A stretch of DNA of 46,815 nucleotides, from contig NZ_JAVIFU010000050.1 of NCBI RefSeq assembly GCF_031157315.1, forward strand, positions 1 through 46,815, read 5' to 3'. Below the pieces are notes generated by a model that had not been told where the DNA came from, ran no database searches, and was given only the letters and a program-made list of their open reading frames with translations. A program made the translations under genes and the position numbers. Positions 1 to 8,597 of the stretch are shown in pieces (position 1 is the stretch's first letter; the number at the start of each line of letters is the position of its first letter). Source of the DNA: Paenibacillus sp. LHD-38. GTDB lineage: Bacteria > Bacillota > Bacilli > Paenibacillales > Paenibacillaceae.

Positions 1-328
1 ATTGCTCGTCACAATCACTATACCAAACCGAAGCGGTGTTTTCTATTTTGCAAGAGATTAATATTTTCTTGGTTTAGCTATACTTATCAAGGGTTTAAAG
101 CCAATTTCGCTCTGCGAAGGTTGAGAATATAAGTTAAGATCAACTAATTGAAGTAAAAAACTTCGTGATCTGTAACTTCCTTTTTTTGATCATTTCATTA
201 TTCAAGACTACAGACTTCCAATTGATGAAGAATCTTTTAATCTTCAAACAGTATAATTCTATAATATGGTATTCTACTTACAAATCAAATCAGGAAATGA
301 AGCCGTCGAATCGGTTATGGAGGATCCT
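1..328. other. Leading non-coding stretch
   Basis: AT-rich sequence before the enolase-superfamily gene. Short TATAAT-like hexamers occur at 252-257 and 260-265, but no -35 box stands at a convincing distance, so no promoter is claimed. No recognisable protein fragment was identified here. Confidence 0.4.
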
Positions 329-1489
329 GTGAACATTACGGGTATACATTCTGATTGGAAAGTGGAAAAAATCGAATTCGCCAAGTTAACGGGAGAACGA
401 GCCAGAAGCGCGGGGGCTAATGGCAGAATCGGCATTCATGGCAAAAGCTGCACAGTGGATATCGCTAGAATTACGATCGATGGGCAAACGGGTTACGGTA
501 GCTCGATTCAAATGACGCCGAAATGGGCCGAAGACATGATAGGCCGCCGATTGCTTGACTTATTCGACGACCGGAGCAGACTGCGCGAAGAGTATCGTTT
601 GCAATTGGAATATCCAATATTCGATTGGTTGGGACAGAGACAAGGCAAGCCTGTTTATGACTTGGTGTCGGGTGCCCACTTGGAAAGAGGAGTCCCATTG
701 GTTGTCCCCTGCTATGATACCTCTCTCTACTTCGACGATTTGCATCTGCCCGATGAGAGAACCGCGGTCGCGTTGATGCAAGAAGAAGCGATACAAGGAT
801 ATGCGAAGGGCCATCGTCATTTTAAGATTAAAGTTGGTCGAGGCGGACGCCATATGCCACTCTGGGAAGGGACGAAACGAGATATCGCGATCGTACATGG
901 GATCTCGGAAGTGGCAGGTCCTACAGGCAAGATCATGATCGATGCGAATAATGCATATAATTTGAACTTAACCAAAGAGGTCTTGGCGGCTTTGGCGGAT
1001 GTGAATCTGTATTGGCTGGAAGAAGCGTTCCATGAGGATGAAGCCTTGTACGAGGACCTGAAGGAATGGCTCCGGCAACGTGGGCAGAATGTGCTTATCG
1101 CGGATGGGGAGGGGCTTGCCTCACCGCATCTTATTGATTGGGCGACTCGCGGCCGTGTCGATGTGCTGCAGTACGATATCATCTGGCCCGGCTTCACGCA
1201 TTGGCTGGAATTAGGCGAGAAGTTGGATACGCAAGGGTTGCGGTCAGCGCCTCATTGTTACGGCAATGCTTATGGCATTTACGCATCGGGGCATTTGTCA
1301 GCCGCGGTGCGCAACTTCGAATTTGTGGAATACGACGACATTACAATTGAAGGAATGGATGTATCAGGGTATCGAATCGAAAACGGAGAGATTCATATTC
1401 CGACCACGCCGGGTTTCGGAATCGTCTTCGACGATGATCTTGTAACAAACCTTATAAAGCGATCCGGCTGGTCCTTGGGAATCCGATAA
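329..1489 (+). CDS. Enolase-superfamily protein (mandelate racemase / muconate lactonizing type)
   Basis: This is probably a sugar-acid dehydratase, racemase or related enzyme that abstracts a proton alpha to a carboxylate using Mg2+. The sequence shows the family landmarks in order: a KIK motif at about residues 166-168, DANNAY with the first metal Asp near 205, LEE near 231-232, ADGEG near 259-262 and a C-terminal APHCYG segment carrying a His. About 386 residues is normal for the family. I place the start at GTG 329 because a GGAGG at 319-323 sits 5 nt upstream; the open frame runs back to 266, but that stretch has no ribosome site. Substrate cannot be read from the sequence. It stands alone and is followed by a perfect hairpin. 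Confidence 0.8.
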   Translation: MNITGIHSDWKVEKIEFAKLTGERARSAGANGRIGIHGKSCTVDIARITIDGQTGYGSSIQMTPKWAEDMIGRRLLDLFDDRSRLREEYRLQLEYPIFDWLGQRQGKPVYDLVSGAHLERGVPLVVPCYDTSLYFDDLHLPDERTAVALMQEEAIQGYAKGHRHFKIKVGRGGRHMPLWEGTKRDIAIVHGISEVAGPTGKIMIDANNAYNLNLTKEVLAALADVNLYWLEEAFHEDEALYEDLKEWLRQRGQNVLIADGEGLASPHLIDWATRGRVDVLQYDIIWPGFTHWLELGEKLDTQGLRSAPHCYGNAYGIYASGHLSAAVRNFEFVEYDDITIEGMDVSGYRIENGEIHIPTTPGFGIVFDDDLVTNLIKRSGWSLGIR

Positions 1490-1540
1490 TAAGCCAGAGA
1501 ATTTAATGATTTTGGAGTACGGATTTCTATTATATTGTGG

Positions 1541-1571
1541 ATAAGCGCTATTGCGTTGCAATAGCGCTTAT
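1541..1571 (+). terminator. Hairpin after the enolase-superfamily gene
   Basis: Perfect inverted repeat: 14-bp arms (1541-1554 and 1558-1571) around a 3-nt loop. There is only a weak T run afterwards, so it may be a terminator or simply an mRNA-end stem. Confidence 0.5.
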
Positions 1572-1595
1572 TAGTGTGGTCAAGATGGTTTAAAT

Positions 1596-2984
1596 CCTAA
1601 TCAAGTTGTTGAAGGTCCAATGGGATTTGGCTAGGCAGCAGGATTTAAAACAATCCGTATCCCTGTTTCGTATTTGAATTATATAGGGAGTGCACCAAAT
1701 TATACGATTAATTCTACATGGCTGAACAGAGTTAAAACAGTCGTTGACTATGCCTACAACGAGGGCTTGCATGTAATCATTAACATTCATGGAGACGGTT
1801 ACAATTCAGTTACCGGGTCTTGGCTGTTGGTCAATTCAAGCGATCAAACAACGATTAGAGCAAAATATCAAAAAGTCTGGCAGCAGATCGCAAATACGTT
1901 TGTAAATTATGATGAGCATTTGATCTTTGAATCCATGAACGAAGAATTTGATGGTACTTATGGCACACCTAACACCACATACTATTCAAATCTTAATGCT
2001 TATAATCAAATCTTTGTAGATACCGTAAGACAAACCAGAGGAAACAATAGTGCAAGATGGCTTCTTATTCCTGGCTGGAATACTAACATTGATTATACAG
2101 TTGGTAATTATGGCTTTGTGCTTCCTACAGACAATTATAGATCGTCTACAATTCCGAGTTCTGAAAAGAGAATCATGATATCCGTTCATTATTACTCGCC
2201 TTGGGACTTCGGTGGTGAGGAATCCGGCACAATAACCCAATGGGGAGCAACAGCTATCAACGCTTCGAAAAAATCAACCTGGGGACAGGAAGATTATTTG
2301 GATTCGCAACTAAAGTCCACGTATGATAAATTCGTAATACAAGGATATCCTGTGGTCATCGGTGAATACGGTTCCATAGATAAAACTGCCTTTGATTCAA
2401 CGAATAATACTTATCGTGCGGCATTTGCAAAAGCAGTAAGCGGGACTGCCAGGAAATACGGTTCTGTACCTATTATTTGGGATAATGGAGTCAACGGACA
2501 GTATGGTTTTGGATTGTTAAACAGGTCTACCAATGCTATAACTCAGCAAGGAATTATTGATGCGATCATGAGTACTATGAGCACTCATAAAATGAAGAAC
2601 GTTACTACAGGTTTGTATATTGACGGCATGCGCCGTACGACAAACGGCTCAATTGCAGGCCAATGGAGCGAAAGCACCAGCAACAACCAACGATGGGTAA
2701 TGGAATTCTACGAAAGCTATTACAAAATAAAAAATGTTGCTACAGGTTTGTATCTTGACGGCATGGGCCGTACCACAAACGGCTCCATTTGCAGGCAGTG
2801 GAGCAACGGTACCAGCAACAACCAGCGGTGGGTATTGGAAGCCTACGGAAGTAATTACAGGATAAAAAATGTTGGTACCGGACTTTATTTGGATGGCGGG
2901 GGCAATGCTACAAACGGCTCCGACTTGAAATTGTGGAGCAGCAACACCAGTACCAACCTGCAGTGGCAGTTTGTTAATCCCTAA
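1596..2984 (+). pseudogene. GH5-family endoglucanase with ricin-type lectin domain, 5'-truncated
   Basis: The frame encodes most of a secreted glycoside hydrolase family 5 barrel followed by a three-fold ricin B/CBM13 lectin domain. Counting from TTG 1674, the INIHG strand is at about 36-40, the acid/base Glu of MNEE near 90, HYY near 172 and the nucleophile Glu of IGEYG near 231. The lectin repeats run from about 305 to 436 with repeated QRW/QWQ motifs. The family motif GFKTIRIPVSY is encoded upstream of any usable start, at 1641-1673, and is preceded by an in-frame TAG at 1632-1634. Traces of coding continue to about 1596. The signal peptide and first barrel strand are missing and no ribosome site precedes the TTG. 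Catalytic residues remain but the gene is probably dead. Confidence 0.75.
2603..2940 (+). repeat. Internal tandem repeats of the lectin domain
   Basis: Three units of about 138 bp, starting near 2603, 2741 and 2876, encode the pattern TGLY(I/L)DG...TNGS...W followed by QRW. The first two share long stretches at the DNA level. This is the beta-trefoil repeat of ricin-type lectins. Confidence 0.7.
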
Positions 2985-3147
2985 TCGTAATAAAAACAAA
3001 TGGATGGTTACAGTAGGCCAATACAATCGTGTGACCTCCTCTGAAAATAAGTTCAAGTCACGATTCGAACAGCAGCATTTCAATGTACTAACCATACGAT
3101 TACGTTAAATGGAATGGCCCGAGGACGGTTTTTTCGACGACTGATCA

Positions 3148-3184
3148 GCGTCAGATACAGCAAAAATATGACTGTATCTGACGC
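3148..3184 (+). terminator. Hairpin downstream of the GH5 remnant
   Basis: Perfect 13-bp arms, GCGTCAGATACAG (3148-3160) and its complement (3172-3184), enclose an 11-nt loop and are followed by ATTTGATTT. This is probably a transcription terminator. Confidence 0.5.
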
Positions 3185-3304
3185 ATTTGATTTCGTGGTG
3201 CGGTACTACCCCAATATTTGATCTGTAGCAGGAGTAGTTGTTCAACGAAAATAAAGTTTTAGACTAACGTAGTTGTAAGTAACTCATGAATACATAGCCT
3301 TCAG

Positions 3305-3465
3305 ATAACACAGCATTCACGCATCGGGCCATACGGCCCGCGGTCCGCAAGATGTTTTTTCGAAGCAGCGGAAGCAGTGGACAACCCTGCACCGGCTAAC
3401 TGCGAAAGCGCAGCCGCTCCTTCGGAGCCTGAGCCGGTGAGGGTTCGTGAATGCAAGAACGTTAT
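3305..3465. repeat. Multi-branched palindromic element before the kinase gene
   Basis: Nested inverted repeats are visible. ATAAC and GCATTCACG (3305-3321) pair with CGTGAATGC and GTTAT (3446-3465). Inside these, AACCCT-ACCGGCT (3383-3397) pairs with AGCCGGT-AGGGTT (3432-3445) around two small hairpins (3400-3413 and 3415-3428). A further CGGGCC/GGCCCG hairpin sits at 3325-3340. The plan recalls integron attC sites or a structured mobile element. No protein is encoded. Confidence 0.55.
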
Positions 3466-3500
3466 ATGAAAAGGCACGAAGGGCGGAAGAGGAGAGACCA

Positions 3501-4280
3501 ATGGACATACATGATATTCCTGTTGAATTTGTAGATCAAATAGGAGCGATTAAGAACATCTCATTCCCTCAACAAGGGCATACTTCGCTTGTTGTTAAAA
3601 TTGAAACTCGTGATCAGCAGTTCATTATTAAAAAGACTGAGCATGGTTTATTTAATGAATGGTTATCGGAGGAATATAAAGCATTACAATATCTTTCGAC
3701 TACTGGACTACCGGTTCCAAAGGCATATGCTTTCCATATTCAGGACAAATCTAGATGGCTACTCATGGATTATATAGATGGAATTAGTTTGAGACATTTC
3801 CTGGCATGTAAACCTAATCTCAGGGATAGAGAGAAAGTTATATCTAACTATGGTTTATGTTTAAAGCAAATCCATGAAAGCCAATGCCCTGTTGGGTTGC
3901 GCAAGAATGATCAATCTTGGTTAGATATGATGCTCATGAAGGCAAGCCACAATCTTGCTAATTATAATGTGAATGGCACTGAAGAATTACTTATACGACT
4001 GAAAAATGATAGACCTAAACCGATTGAGAATACTCTGATTCATGGCGATTTTCACACTAATAATGTATTGGTTAACTACAATAATGTAATTGGTATTATC
4101 GATTGGCCTAGAGCTGCGTTTGGTGATCCGCGATTTGATATCGCGTTGGCAATCAGACCTAAGCAGGATGTTTTTGATCACAAGGGGGATAAAGAATTAT
4201 TCTTTGAATCCTATGGTAGATTAAGGATAACAGATGAAGAATATAGGTATTTCCAAGAAGGTTTGTATAAGTTCTTTTAA
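3501..4280 (+). CDS. APH-family small-molecule phosphotransferase
   Basis: Probable cytoplasmic ATP-dependent kinase of the aminoglycoside/choline/homoserine kinase fold. The catalytic loop HGDFHTNN is at residues 181-188 with Asp183, and the metal-binding IIDW Asp is near 201, followed by FGDPRFDIA. An N-lobe lysine occurs in QFIIKK. The ATG at 3501 has a purine-rich GAGGAGAG just upstream; an in-frame GTG at 3447 lies inside the upstream palindrome and is rejected. At 259 residues it is a little short at the C-terminus compared with many relatives. Substrate is unknown, and resistance activity should not be assumed. It is a single gene following a palindromic element, in a run of stand-alone accessory genes. 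Confidence 0.75.
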   Translation: MDIHDIPVEFVDQIGAIKNISFPQQGHTSLVVKIETRDQQFIIKKTEHGLFNEWLSEEYKALQYLSTTGLPVPKAYAFHIQDKSRWLLMDYIDGISLRHFLACKPNLRDREKVISNYGLCLKQIHESQCPVGLRKNDQSWLDMMLMKASHNLANYNVNGTEELLIRLKNDRPKPIENTLIHGDFHTNNVLVNYNNVIGIIDWPRAAFGDPRFDIALAIRPKQDVFDHKGDKELFFESYGRLRITDEEYRYFQEGLYKFF

Positions 4281-4315
4281 ATATCGCTTCGAAGGTGCCC
4301 CATCAGATAGACGAT

Positions 4316-4824
4316 GAATTTGAAAGCGAGATTGTTACAGACAAATGTATATCGAAGAAGTGGATTTCACTGGGCATGTAACTCTTGTTGTTTTTAATAA
4401 AGTAAAGGAACCTATATCTTTTAAGCTGGCTGATCATGACGATTTTAATATTGTTGCAAATGGATTTATGTGGTTGCAGTATTTTCCAAGCAATGCCCAT
4501 CATACAATAACGGCAGTTATTAATGAAAAAAGAGAGATAGTTCAATGGTATTTTGAAATTACCTTGGCTAATGATCTGACTAAAGATGGAATGCCTTATT
4601 TTGATGACCTATTTCTGGATGTGGTAGTGTTGCCTAACAAAGAAATATTTGTATTGGATGAAGATGAATTATTAAATGCATTGAAAAACGAAAAAATATC
4701 GGAGGACGATTATAGATTGGCAAGAGTGGAGCTAGATAAATTACATACGACTTTAACGGCTGGCAACTATGATTTACTAAAGAGATGGGATGCTGATTTT
4801 AAAACATTATGCTCTGTTATTTAA
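4316..4824 (+). CDS. DUF402-domain protein, start region disturbed
   Basis: From ATG 4345 the product matches the pattern of DUF402 proteins (nucleoside-diphosphate phosphatase-like): GHVTLVVFNKV, a GFMWLQYFP segment, IVQWYFEI and a DDLFLDVVVLP stretch with acidic metal-ligand candidates. ATG 4345 has no ribosome site, and the family normally has about 20 more N-terminal residues. An alternative ATG at 4316 would give MNLK and then rejoin the frame after a +1 shift around 4326, so a one-base insertion there is likely. An in-frame TGA at 4321 blocks a longer start in the main frame. The gene ends just before a duplicated piece of the next kinase gene. Confidence 0.6.
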
Positions 4825-4834
4825 GTTACTGTTA

Positions 4835-5084
4835 GTTTGTGGGTGTGCGATGCCCATTAGAGGTTGTCATGCAGCGGCGGATAGCTACCTGGAATTCCGG
4901 CTACGAAGAGGACGGCTCTGTGCCAAAGCCGGTGAGATTGTGGCAGCAGGCTGTTCATATGCCAGGTATCTATGACCTGGAGGTTGACACCTCGGTGCTT
5001 AGTTCCGAAGAGTGTGCCGCCCTGATCCGCCAGCGCCTCGAAGAGGGGCTACTGCCTTCGGCTTTCCAGCGTCTTGAGGTTTAG
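4835..5084 (+). pseudogene. Duplicated 3' fragment of the chloramphenicol-phosphotransferase-like gene
   Basis: Positions 4835-5079 align without gaps to 5489-5733, a constant offset of 654 bp, with scattered substitutions. The fragment encodes GVRCPLEVVMQRRIATW through FQRLE and its own stop, but lacks the P-loop half. It is what remains of a former tandem copy whose 5' part was deleted, joining the DUF402 gene end to this tail. Confidence 0.85.
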
Positions 5085-5123
5085 ATCAGGAACTTCTTTT
5101 CATTTCAATCAAGGGGGAAGCAA

Positions 5124-5744
5124 ATGTTACAGGTAGATAAGCCCGGGCAGATTATTATTATAAATGGAACTCCGCGATCAGGGAAATCCAGTATTGCCAC
5201 TGAGATTCAGAATACGTTCGAAGGTGTGTGGATGAACATTGGAGTCGACCGGTTCATGCAGATGATCCCTGAACGCTGCCGGCCTGGGATTGGGCATCGG
5301 CCTGGTGGGGAACGCCCCGACCTTGAGCCACTCATTGTGACCCTGTATCAAGCCATGTATGAGGCTATTGCTGCGCACAGTCGCCTGGGGCTGAATGTTG
5401 TAGTTGATGTCGGTCACCACGATGCTTATTCGATCCCGCGGGGGATTCTTCCCAGCTGTGCCCGGATCCTGAGTGGACTGCCCGTTTTGTTTGTGGGTGT
5501 GCGATGCCCATTAGAGGTTGTCATGCAGCGGCGGATCGCTACCTGGAATTCCGGGTATGAAGAGGATGGCTCTGTGCCAAAGCCGGTGAGATTGTGGCAG
5601 CAGGCTGTGCATGTGCCAGGTATCTATGACCTGAACGTTGACACCTCAGTGCTCAGTTCCGAGGAGTGTGCACGACTGATCCGCCAGTGCCTCGAAGAGG
5701 AGCCGCCACCCTCAGCTTTCCAGCGTCTTGAGGCCATGACGTAG
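5124..5744 (+). CDS. Chloramphenicol 3-O-phosphotransferase-like P-loop kinase
   Basis: Small cytoplasmic kinase of the CPT-like P-loop NTPase family. Family members phosphorylate chloramphenicol or unidentified small molecules. The Walker A motif GTPRSGKS is at residues 15-22; an Asp near 42 in NIGVDRF matches the catalytic Asp position of the family; VVVDVGHHD follows in the middle; and the C-terminal half contains VRCPLEVVMQR. A ribosome site AAGGGGGAAG lies just before the ATG. About 206 residues is somewhat longer than the Streptomyces enzyme. It is preceded by a fragment of a second copy. Fold is confident; substrate is inferred only from family. Confidence 0.75.
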   Translation: MLQVDKPGQIIIINGTPRSGKSSIATEIQNTFEGVWMNIGVDRFMQMIPERCRPGIGHRPGGERPDLEPLIVTLYQAMYEAIAAHSRLGLNVVVDVGHHDAYSIPRGILPSCARILSGLPVLFVGVRCPLEVVMQRRIATWNSGYEEDGSVPKPVRLWQQAVHVPGIYDLNVDTSVLSSEECARLIRQCLEEEPPPSAFQRLEAMT

Positions 5745-5764
5745 GTGGTGGAGTATCCACTCTG

Positions 5765-5980
5765 AAACTACTCAGAAAGCGCAACAGTCGTATTATCTAC
5801 CATGTATGGTGAAATTTGTTCCTCTACTTTGTTTTTTGATGCATCATCAACGTTTTTCGCTGTTGTAGCGTCTTGCTCCCGCCCTTATAACTCTATATAC
5901 TCCTTTATATCCGCCAGAGGCAGGCCCGTTGAACGGAGAACCTCACGCTTCGGCAGCTCCTCTTTTTACTTTAATAAATT
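5765..5980 (-). pseudogene. MerR-family regulator remnant
   Basis: On the minus strand, one frame reads ELPKREVLRSTGLPLADIKEYIEL, shifts to YKGGSKTLQQRKTLMM, then returns to KVEEQISPYMV before a stop. This is the MerR pattern of an LPLxDIKxYIEL helix, a glycine turn, a TLxxRxxLM dimerisation helix and KVEEQI. The N-terminal helix-turn-helix is missing and at least two frameshifts are present, so it is a decayed fragment. It points away from the neighbouring plus-strand genes. Confidence 0.6.
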
Positions 5981-6063
5981 AGAATGCGAGTATATTAACA
6001 GATTAATTTTCGATAATAAAGGGCATTCATAATGGAAAATAAATTTCCAGTAGGTGAGTGCTT

Positions 6064-7302
6064 ATGTTTTTTCGAAAACTTGTACTAACGATTGCCATCT
6101 TTTTCATGGTATGTCATCCGGTTGATTCAATTCAAGGTTCGAGGAAGGTGCCTGCGAAAGTTTCTTTTTTGCGGGACGGCAACGTGTGGGTATATGTGAA
6201 TGGTACGGAGATTCAGGTATCGAAATCGGGGAGGGCGATGGCCCCGGAATGGTCCGTTGATGGAAAATTACTTTCCTATGTTGAAGAAGATGGAGGGGAC
6301 CCGCTTCAGCAGAGCGTTCAGATCTATGATGTCAGCGCCAAGAAAACGATAAAAATCTATAAAAGAGGGTATTTGCCGAAGTGGTCTCCCAGCGGTGAAA
6401 TTCTCGCTTATAAAGACGGTACCGTTCTCAACGTTTCCGACTTCAAGCAATTCAATAACGCTGCAATTGGAGTTGGTGAATATATCTGGATCCCTGACGG
6501 CAGCGGATTCATTTTATCAAAGAGTGGCACTCTCACTCCGGAAGGATGGACGGGAGGGACACTTTATAGGAAGGTTCTTCCACAGAATTGGGCGGAGGCG
6601 GGGTATTTGGAGAATGTCGACAAATTCTTTAGGCTGCCGAATGAGATATCAAGTAACGGTACAAAGATTATTGCGGTCGATCCCAGTAATTTTTCTTTCT
6701 CACCGAGTGGCGGCTGGCTTTCTTTTGTTGTATCACCGACCGCATCTTGGTCTATGGACAGCAATATGATTTGCGCGATCTCAGCAGACGGCCTTCATTT
6801 TGAAGTATTGGATGAGATCATTCTGGAAGTCGGACTTCCGAAATGGGCGCCATCGAAAGATATTTTAGCGTATATTGCAGGGGGAGGAAGACTGGTGTTC
6901 GGATTTAGGGATAAAGATTTAAAAACGAGGGAATTCCCTGCATTCGCAACCTATACACCTAAGAACTATGCCGACTTGGATTTCGCATGGAAGGATGACT
7001 ATACGATCTTTGTCTCCCGAATTAAAGAAGCTGAATGGTCGAATGATTTTTCTAAGCATCCTCTTCCGGCTTTATTTGTCATTGACACAGTCTCGGGTAA
7101 GCAAAGCCAAATTACGGGCCCTCCGGAAGGATATGCTGATTACAGTCCCAATTACATCCGTTCCGCCGATAAATTGATTTGGATACGACGAAAATATTAT
7201 TATAAAGACGCTAATATCTGGATTGCCAATCCTGACGGAAGTGAAGCAAGCCTATGGTTGAAAAATGCCGATTCACCGGTAATTTATTCACCGAAGCTTT
7301 AA
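6064..7302 (+). CDS. Exported TolB-like beta-propeller protein
   Basis: Secreted or surface protein with a WD40-like/TolB-type propeller fold. The N-terminus (MFFRKLVLTIAIFFMVCHPVDS) is a classical signal peptide. The mature part repeats short blades with the pattern P-x-W-S-x-D/S-G-x-x-(L/I)-(A/S)-Y, such as PEWSVDGKLLSYV, PKWSPSGEILAYK, PKWAPSKDILAYI and ADYSPNYIRSADKLIWI. I use ATG 6064 because GGTGAG lies 5-6 nt upstream; the GTG at 6058 overlaps that ribosome site. Such propellers usually bind ligands or proteins, and no catalytic residues are apparent. A terminator-bearing repeat follows the stop. Confidence 0.7.
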   Translation: MFFRKLVLTIAIFFMVCHPVDSIQGSRKVPAKVSFLRDGNVWVYVNGTEIQVSKSGRAMAPEWSVDGKLLSYVEEDGGDPLQQSVQIYDVSAKKTIKIYKRGYLPKWSPSGEILAYKDGTVLNVSDFKQFNNAAIGVGEYIWIPDGSGFILSKSGTLTPEGWTGGTLYRKVLPQNWAEAGYLENVDKFFRLPNEISSNGTKIIAVDPSNFSFSPSGGWLSFVVSPTASWSMDSNMICAISADGLHFEVLDEIILEVGLPKWAPSKDILAYIAGGGRLVFGFRDKDLKTREFPAFATYTPKNYADLDFAWKDDYTIFVSRIKEAEWSNDFSKHPLPALFVIDTVSGKQSQITGPPEGYADYSPNYIRSADKLIWIRRKYYYKDANIWIANPDGSEASLWLKNADSPVIYSPKL

Positions 7303-7339
7303 TGTGAAGTTAGTAATTGTTGTTGCATGGTTTCTAGAT

Positions 7340-7460
7340 GTTACAAGTCCGCGTAAATCGCGGGCTTTTTTAGTTATGCGATCAAGTTCTTGTCACATCT
7401 GCGGCCGTACGAAATCCGGAAGAGCGAAACTTTTCCATAGTATCGGATGACAACGAGCGG
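7340..7460 (+). repeat. Terminator-bearing dispersed repeat, partial copy D
   Basis: Contains a CCGCG-TAAAT-CGCGG hairpin followed by a T run (about 7348-7372), then GATCAAGTTCTTGTCA (7380-7395), the signature arm of the repeat family seen at 20.2, 35.5 and 41.6 kb. A diverged ATCGGATGACAA tail is near 7442. The hairpin probably terminates the preceding gene. Confidence 0.65.
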
Positions 7461-7505
7461 CCTCGCTTGGTTTACCTCGAAAAAACCATAGATCTTATCT
7501 ATCGT

Positions 7506-7524
7506 TATCATTGAAATAATGATA
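7506..7524. promoter_or_regulatory. Palindrome before the transporter remnant
   Basis: TATCATT (7506-7512) and AATGATA (7518-7524) are separated by 5 nt. The look is loosely Fur-box-like, but the match is incomplete and the downstream gene is broken. Confidence 0.25.
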
Positions 7525-7681
7525 TTGATCTATAATCTTTAATTTCATAGAATGAGGCATCAGGAGAGAGTTGCATTAATCGAATAGAAATAAGGGTTCC
7601 TCATTGCGCTTCCGGGAGAGGTGCACGCTGCATTCGATAAACAATAATTTGTAAAGAAAGTGGTGACCGTCCATGTAAACC

Positions 7682-7867
7682 ATGGCTGCCGTACAGAAAC
7701 AAAGAAGCATCGGTTCTATTCAATTCTTACCCTTTAATCTATTTGCGTCTGTTATGGGAATTTTAGGTCTGTCATTGGCTTGGAGATATTACTGGCTGGA
7801 CCGCTCTTTCCCTGAATTCCTTACGGTGTTGAATCCTCATAGAGGGAGGATAGTTCAGCATAGTTGA
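7682..7867 (+). pseudogene. N-terminal fragment of a TDT (TehA/SLAC1-type) transporter
   Basis: About 61 codons contain FLPFNLFASVMGILGLSLAWR, the first transmembrane helix signature of tellurite-resistance/dicarboxylate transporters (FPxxLFxSVMGxxGLxLAWR). The family has ten helices and more than 300 residues, so nearly all of the gene is gone. Sequence after the AWR motif no longer resembles the family. Confidence 0.55.
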
Positions 7868-7907
7868 AGAATTCAGGTTAGAGAAGATTTTGGGGGAGAT
7901 GGTTTAG

Positions 7908-8363
7908 GTGAATGAAATTATTATCCTAAAAGTTAATCATCTAGATACTCATAAATTAAAACAGTTGGTTGTAGAAAGTGCTGGTGAAGGATTTCGTCAT
8001 ATTAAACGGTTAGTAAACGATTTTGAAACAGGAGCTAATATATTCGATAAAGATGGAGAAGCACTCTATATCGCTTATCAGAGCAGCGATGTTGTTGGAG
8101 TTTGCGGATTGAATCAAGACCCCTATATGAATAGCAAAAAAGTTGGACGTGTTCGTAGGCTTTATGTTTCCAAAAAGGTACGTCGATTTGGGATAGGGCG
8201 AATGTTAATGGATTCTGTTATTACAGAAGCTAGAAAGCACTATAACATGCTTGTACTAAAGACTGATAACCCTATTGCAGATACATTTTATCGCTCTATT
8301 GGTTTTTCGGTTAATATTAATTCAGAAAATGACAGTCATTTTCTTCTGTTATCATCCAACTAA
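7908..8363 (+). CDS. GNAT-family N-acetyltransferase
   Basis: A 151-residue acyl-CoA-dependent acetyltransferase. The acetyl-CoA-binding motif A is visible as RVRRLYVSKKVRRFGIGRMLMDSVI (the R/Q-x-x-G-x-G/A pattern is RRFGIG), preceded by the VVGVCGLN strand and followed by LVLKTDNPIADTFYRSIGF, the typical beta5/alpha4 segment. The start is GTG 7908, with GGGGGAG about 9 nt upstream. Substrate is unknown. The gene stands alone, ends a few bases before a TAACGGG-type repeat and then meets a strong terminator, as expected of a stand-alone accessory gene. Confidence 0.8.
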   Translation: MNEIIILKVNHLDTHKLKQLVVESAGEGFRHIKRLVNDFETGANIFDKDGEALYIAYQSSDVVGVCGLNQDPYMNSKKVGRVRRLYVSKKVRRFGIGRMLMDSVITEARKHYNMLVLKTDNPIADTFYRSIGFSVNINSENDSHFLLLSSN

Positions 8364-8385
8364 CGGGACACGTTACTGTAAGGAC
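8362..8385 (+). repeat. TAACGGG-type element, diverged copy
   Basis: CTAACGGGACACGTTACTG directly follows the acetyltransferase stop and resembles the better copy TAACGGGTAACGTTAG at about 39,050. Confidence 0.4.
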
Positions 8386-8427
8386 AACAACTTGCCGGCA
8401 ATATTGGTCTCGAAAAAATAGTCATAC

Positions 8428-8464
8428 AAAAAGCCTTAGGATTTTATTCCAAAGGCTTTTTTTT
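8428..8464 (+). terminator. Rho-independent terminator of the acetyltransferase gene
   Basis: AAAAAGCCTTAGG and CCAAAGGCTTTT pair around ATTTTATT and run into eight T residues. Confidence 0.85.
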
Positions 8465-8597
8465 GATGAATTTCACAGGCTGCCCGACATAGATACAGTT
8501 TGATTATTTCGATTTTTCTGAATATAAAAGAGTAAATAGTTCAAATTTATGGTATGGTATTTTGTGGTGAATGTCATACTATAGGGGCTGCATAAGG

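Noticed and set aside
266..328. Upstream extension of the enolase-superfamily gene to the ATG at 266
   Set aside because: No ribosome site there, while GGAGG at 319-323 is ideally placed for GTG 329.
5802..6032. Plus-strand open frame of 76 codons
   Set aside because: The minus strand of the same DNA carries recognisable MerR sequence, so this frame is a shadow.
7506..7524. Fur-box reading of the TATCATT/AATGATA dyad
   Set aside because: Only a partial match to the Fur consensus and the downstream gene is a 61-codon fragment, so it is listed only as a weak palindrome.
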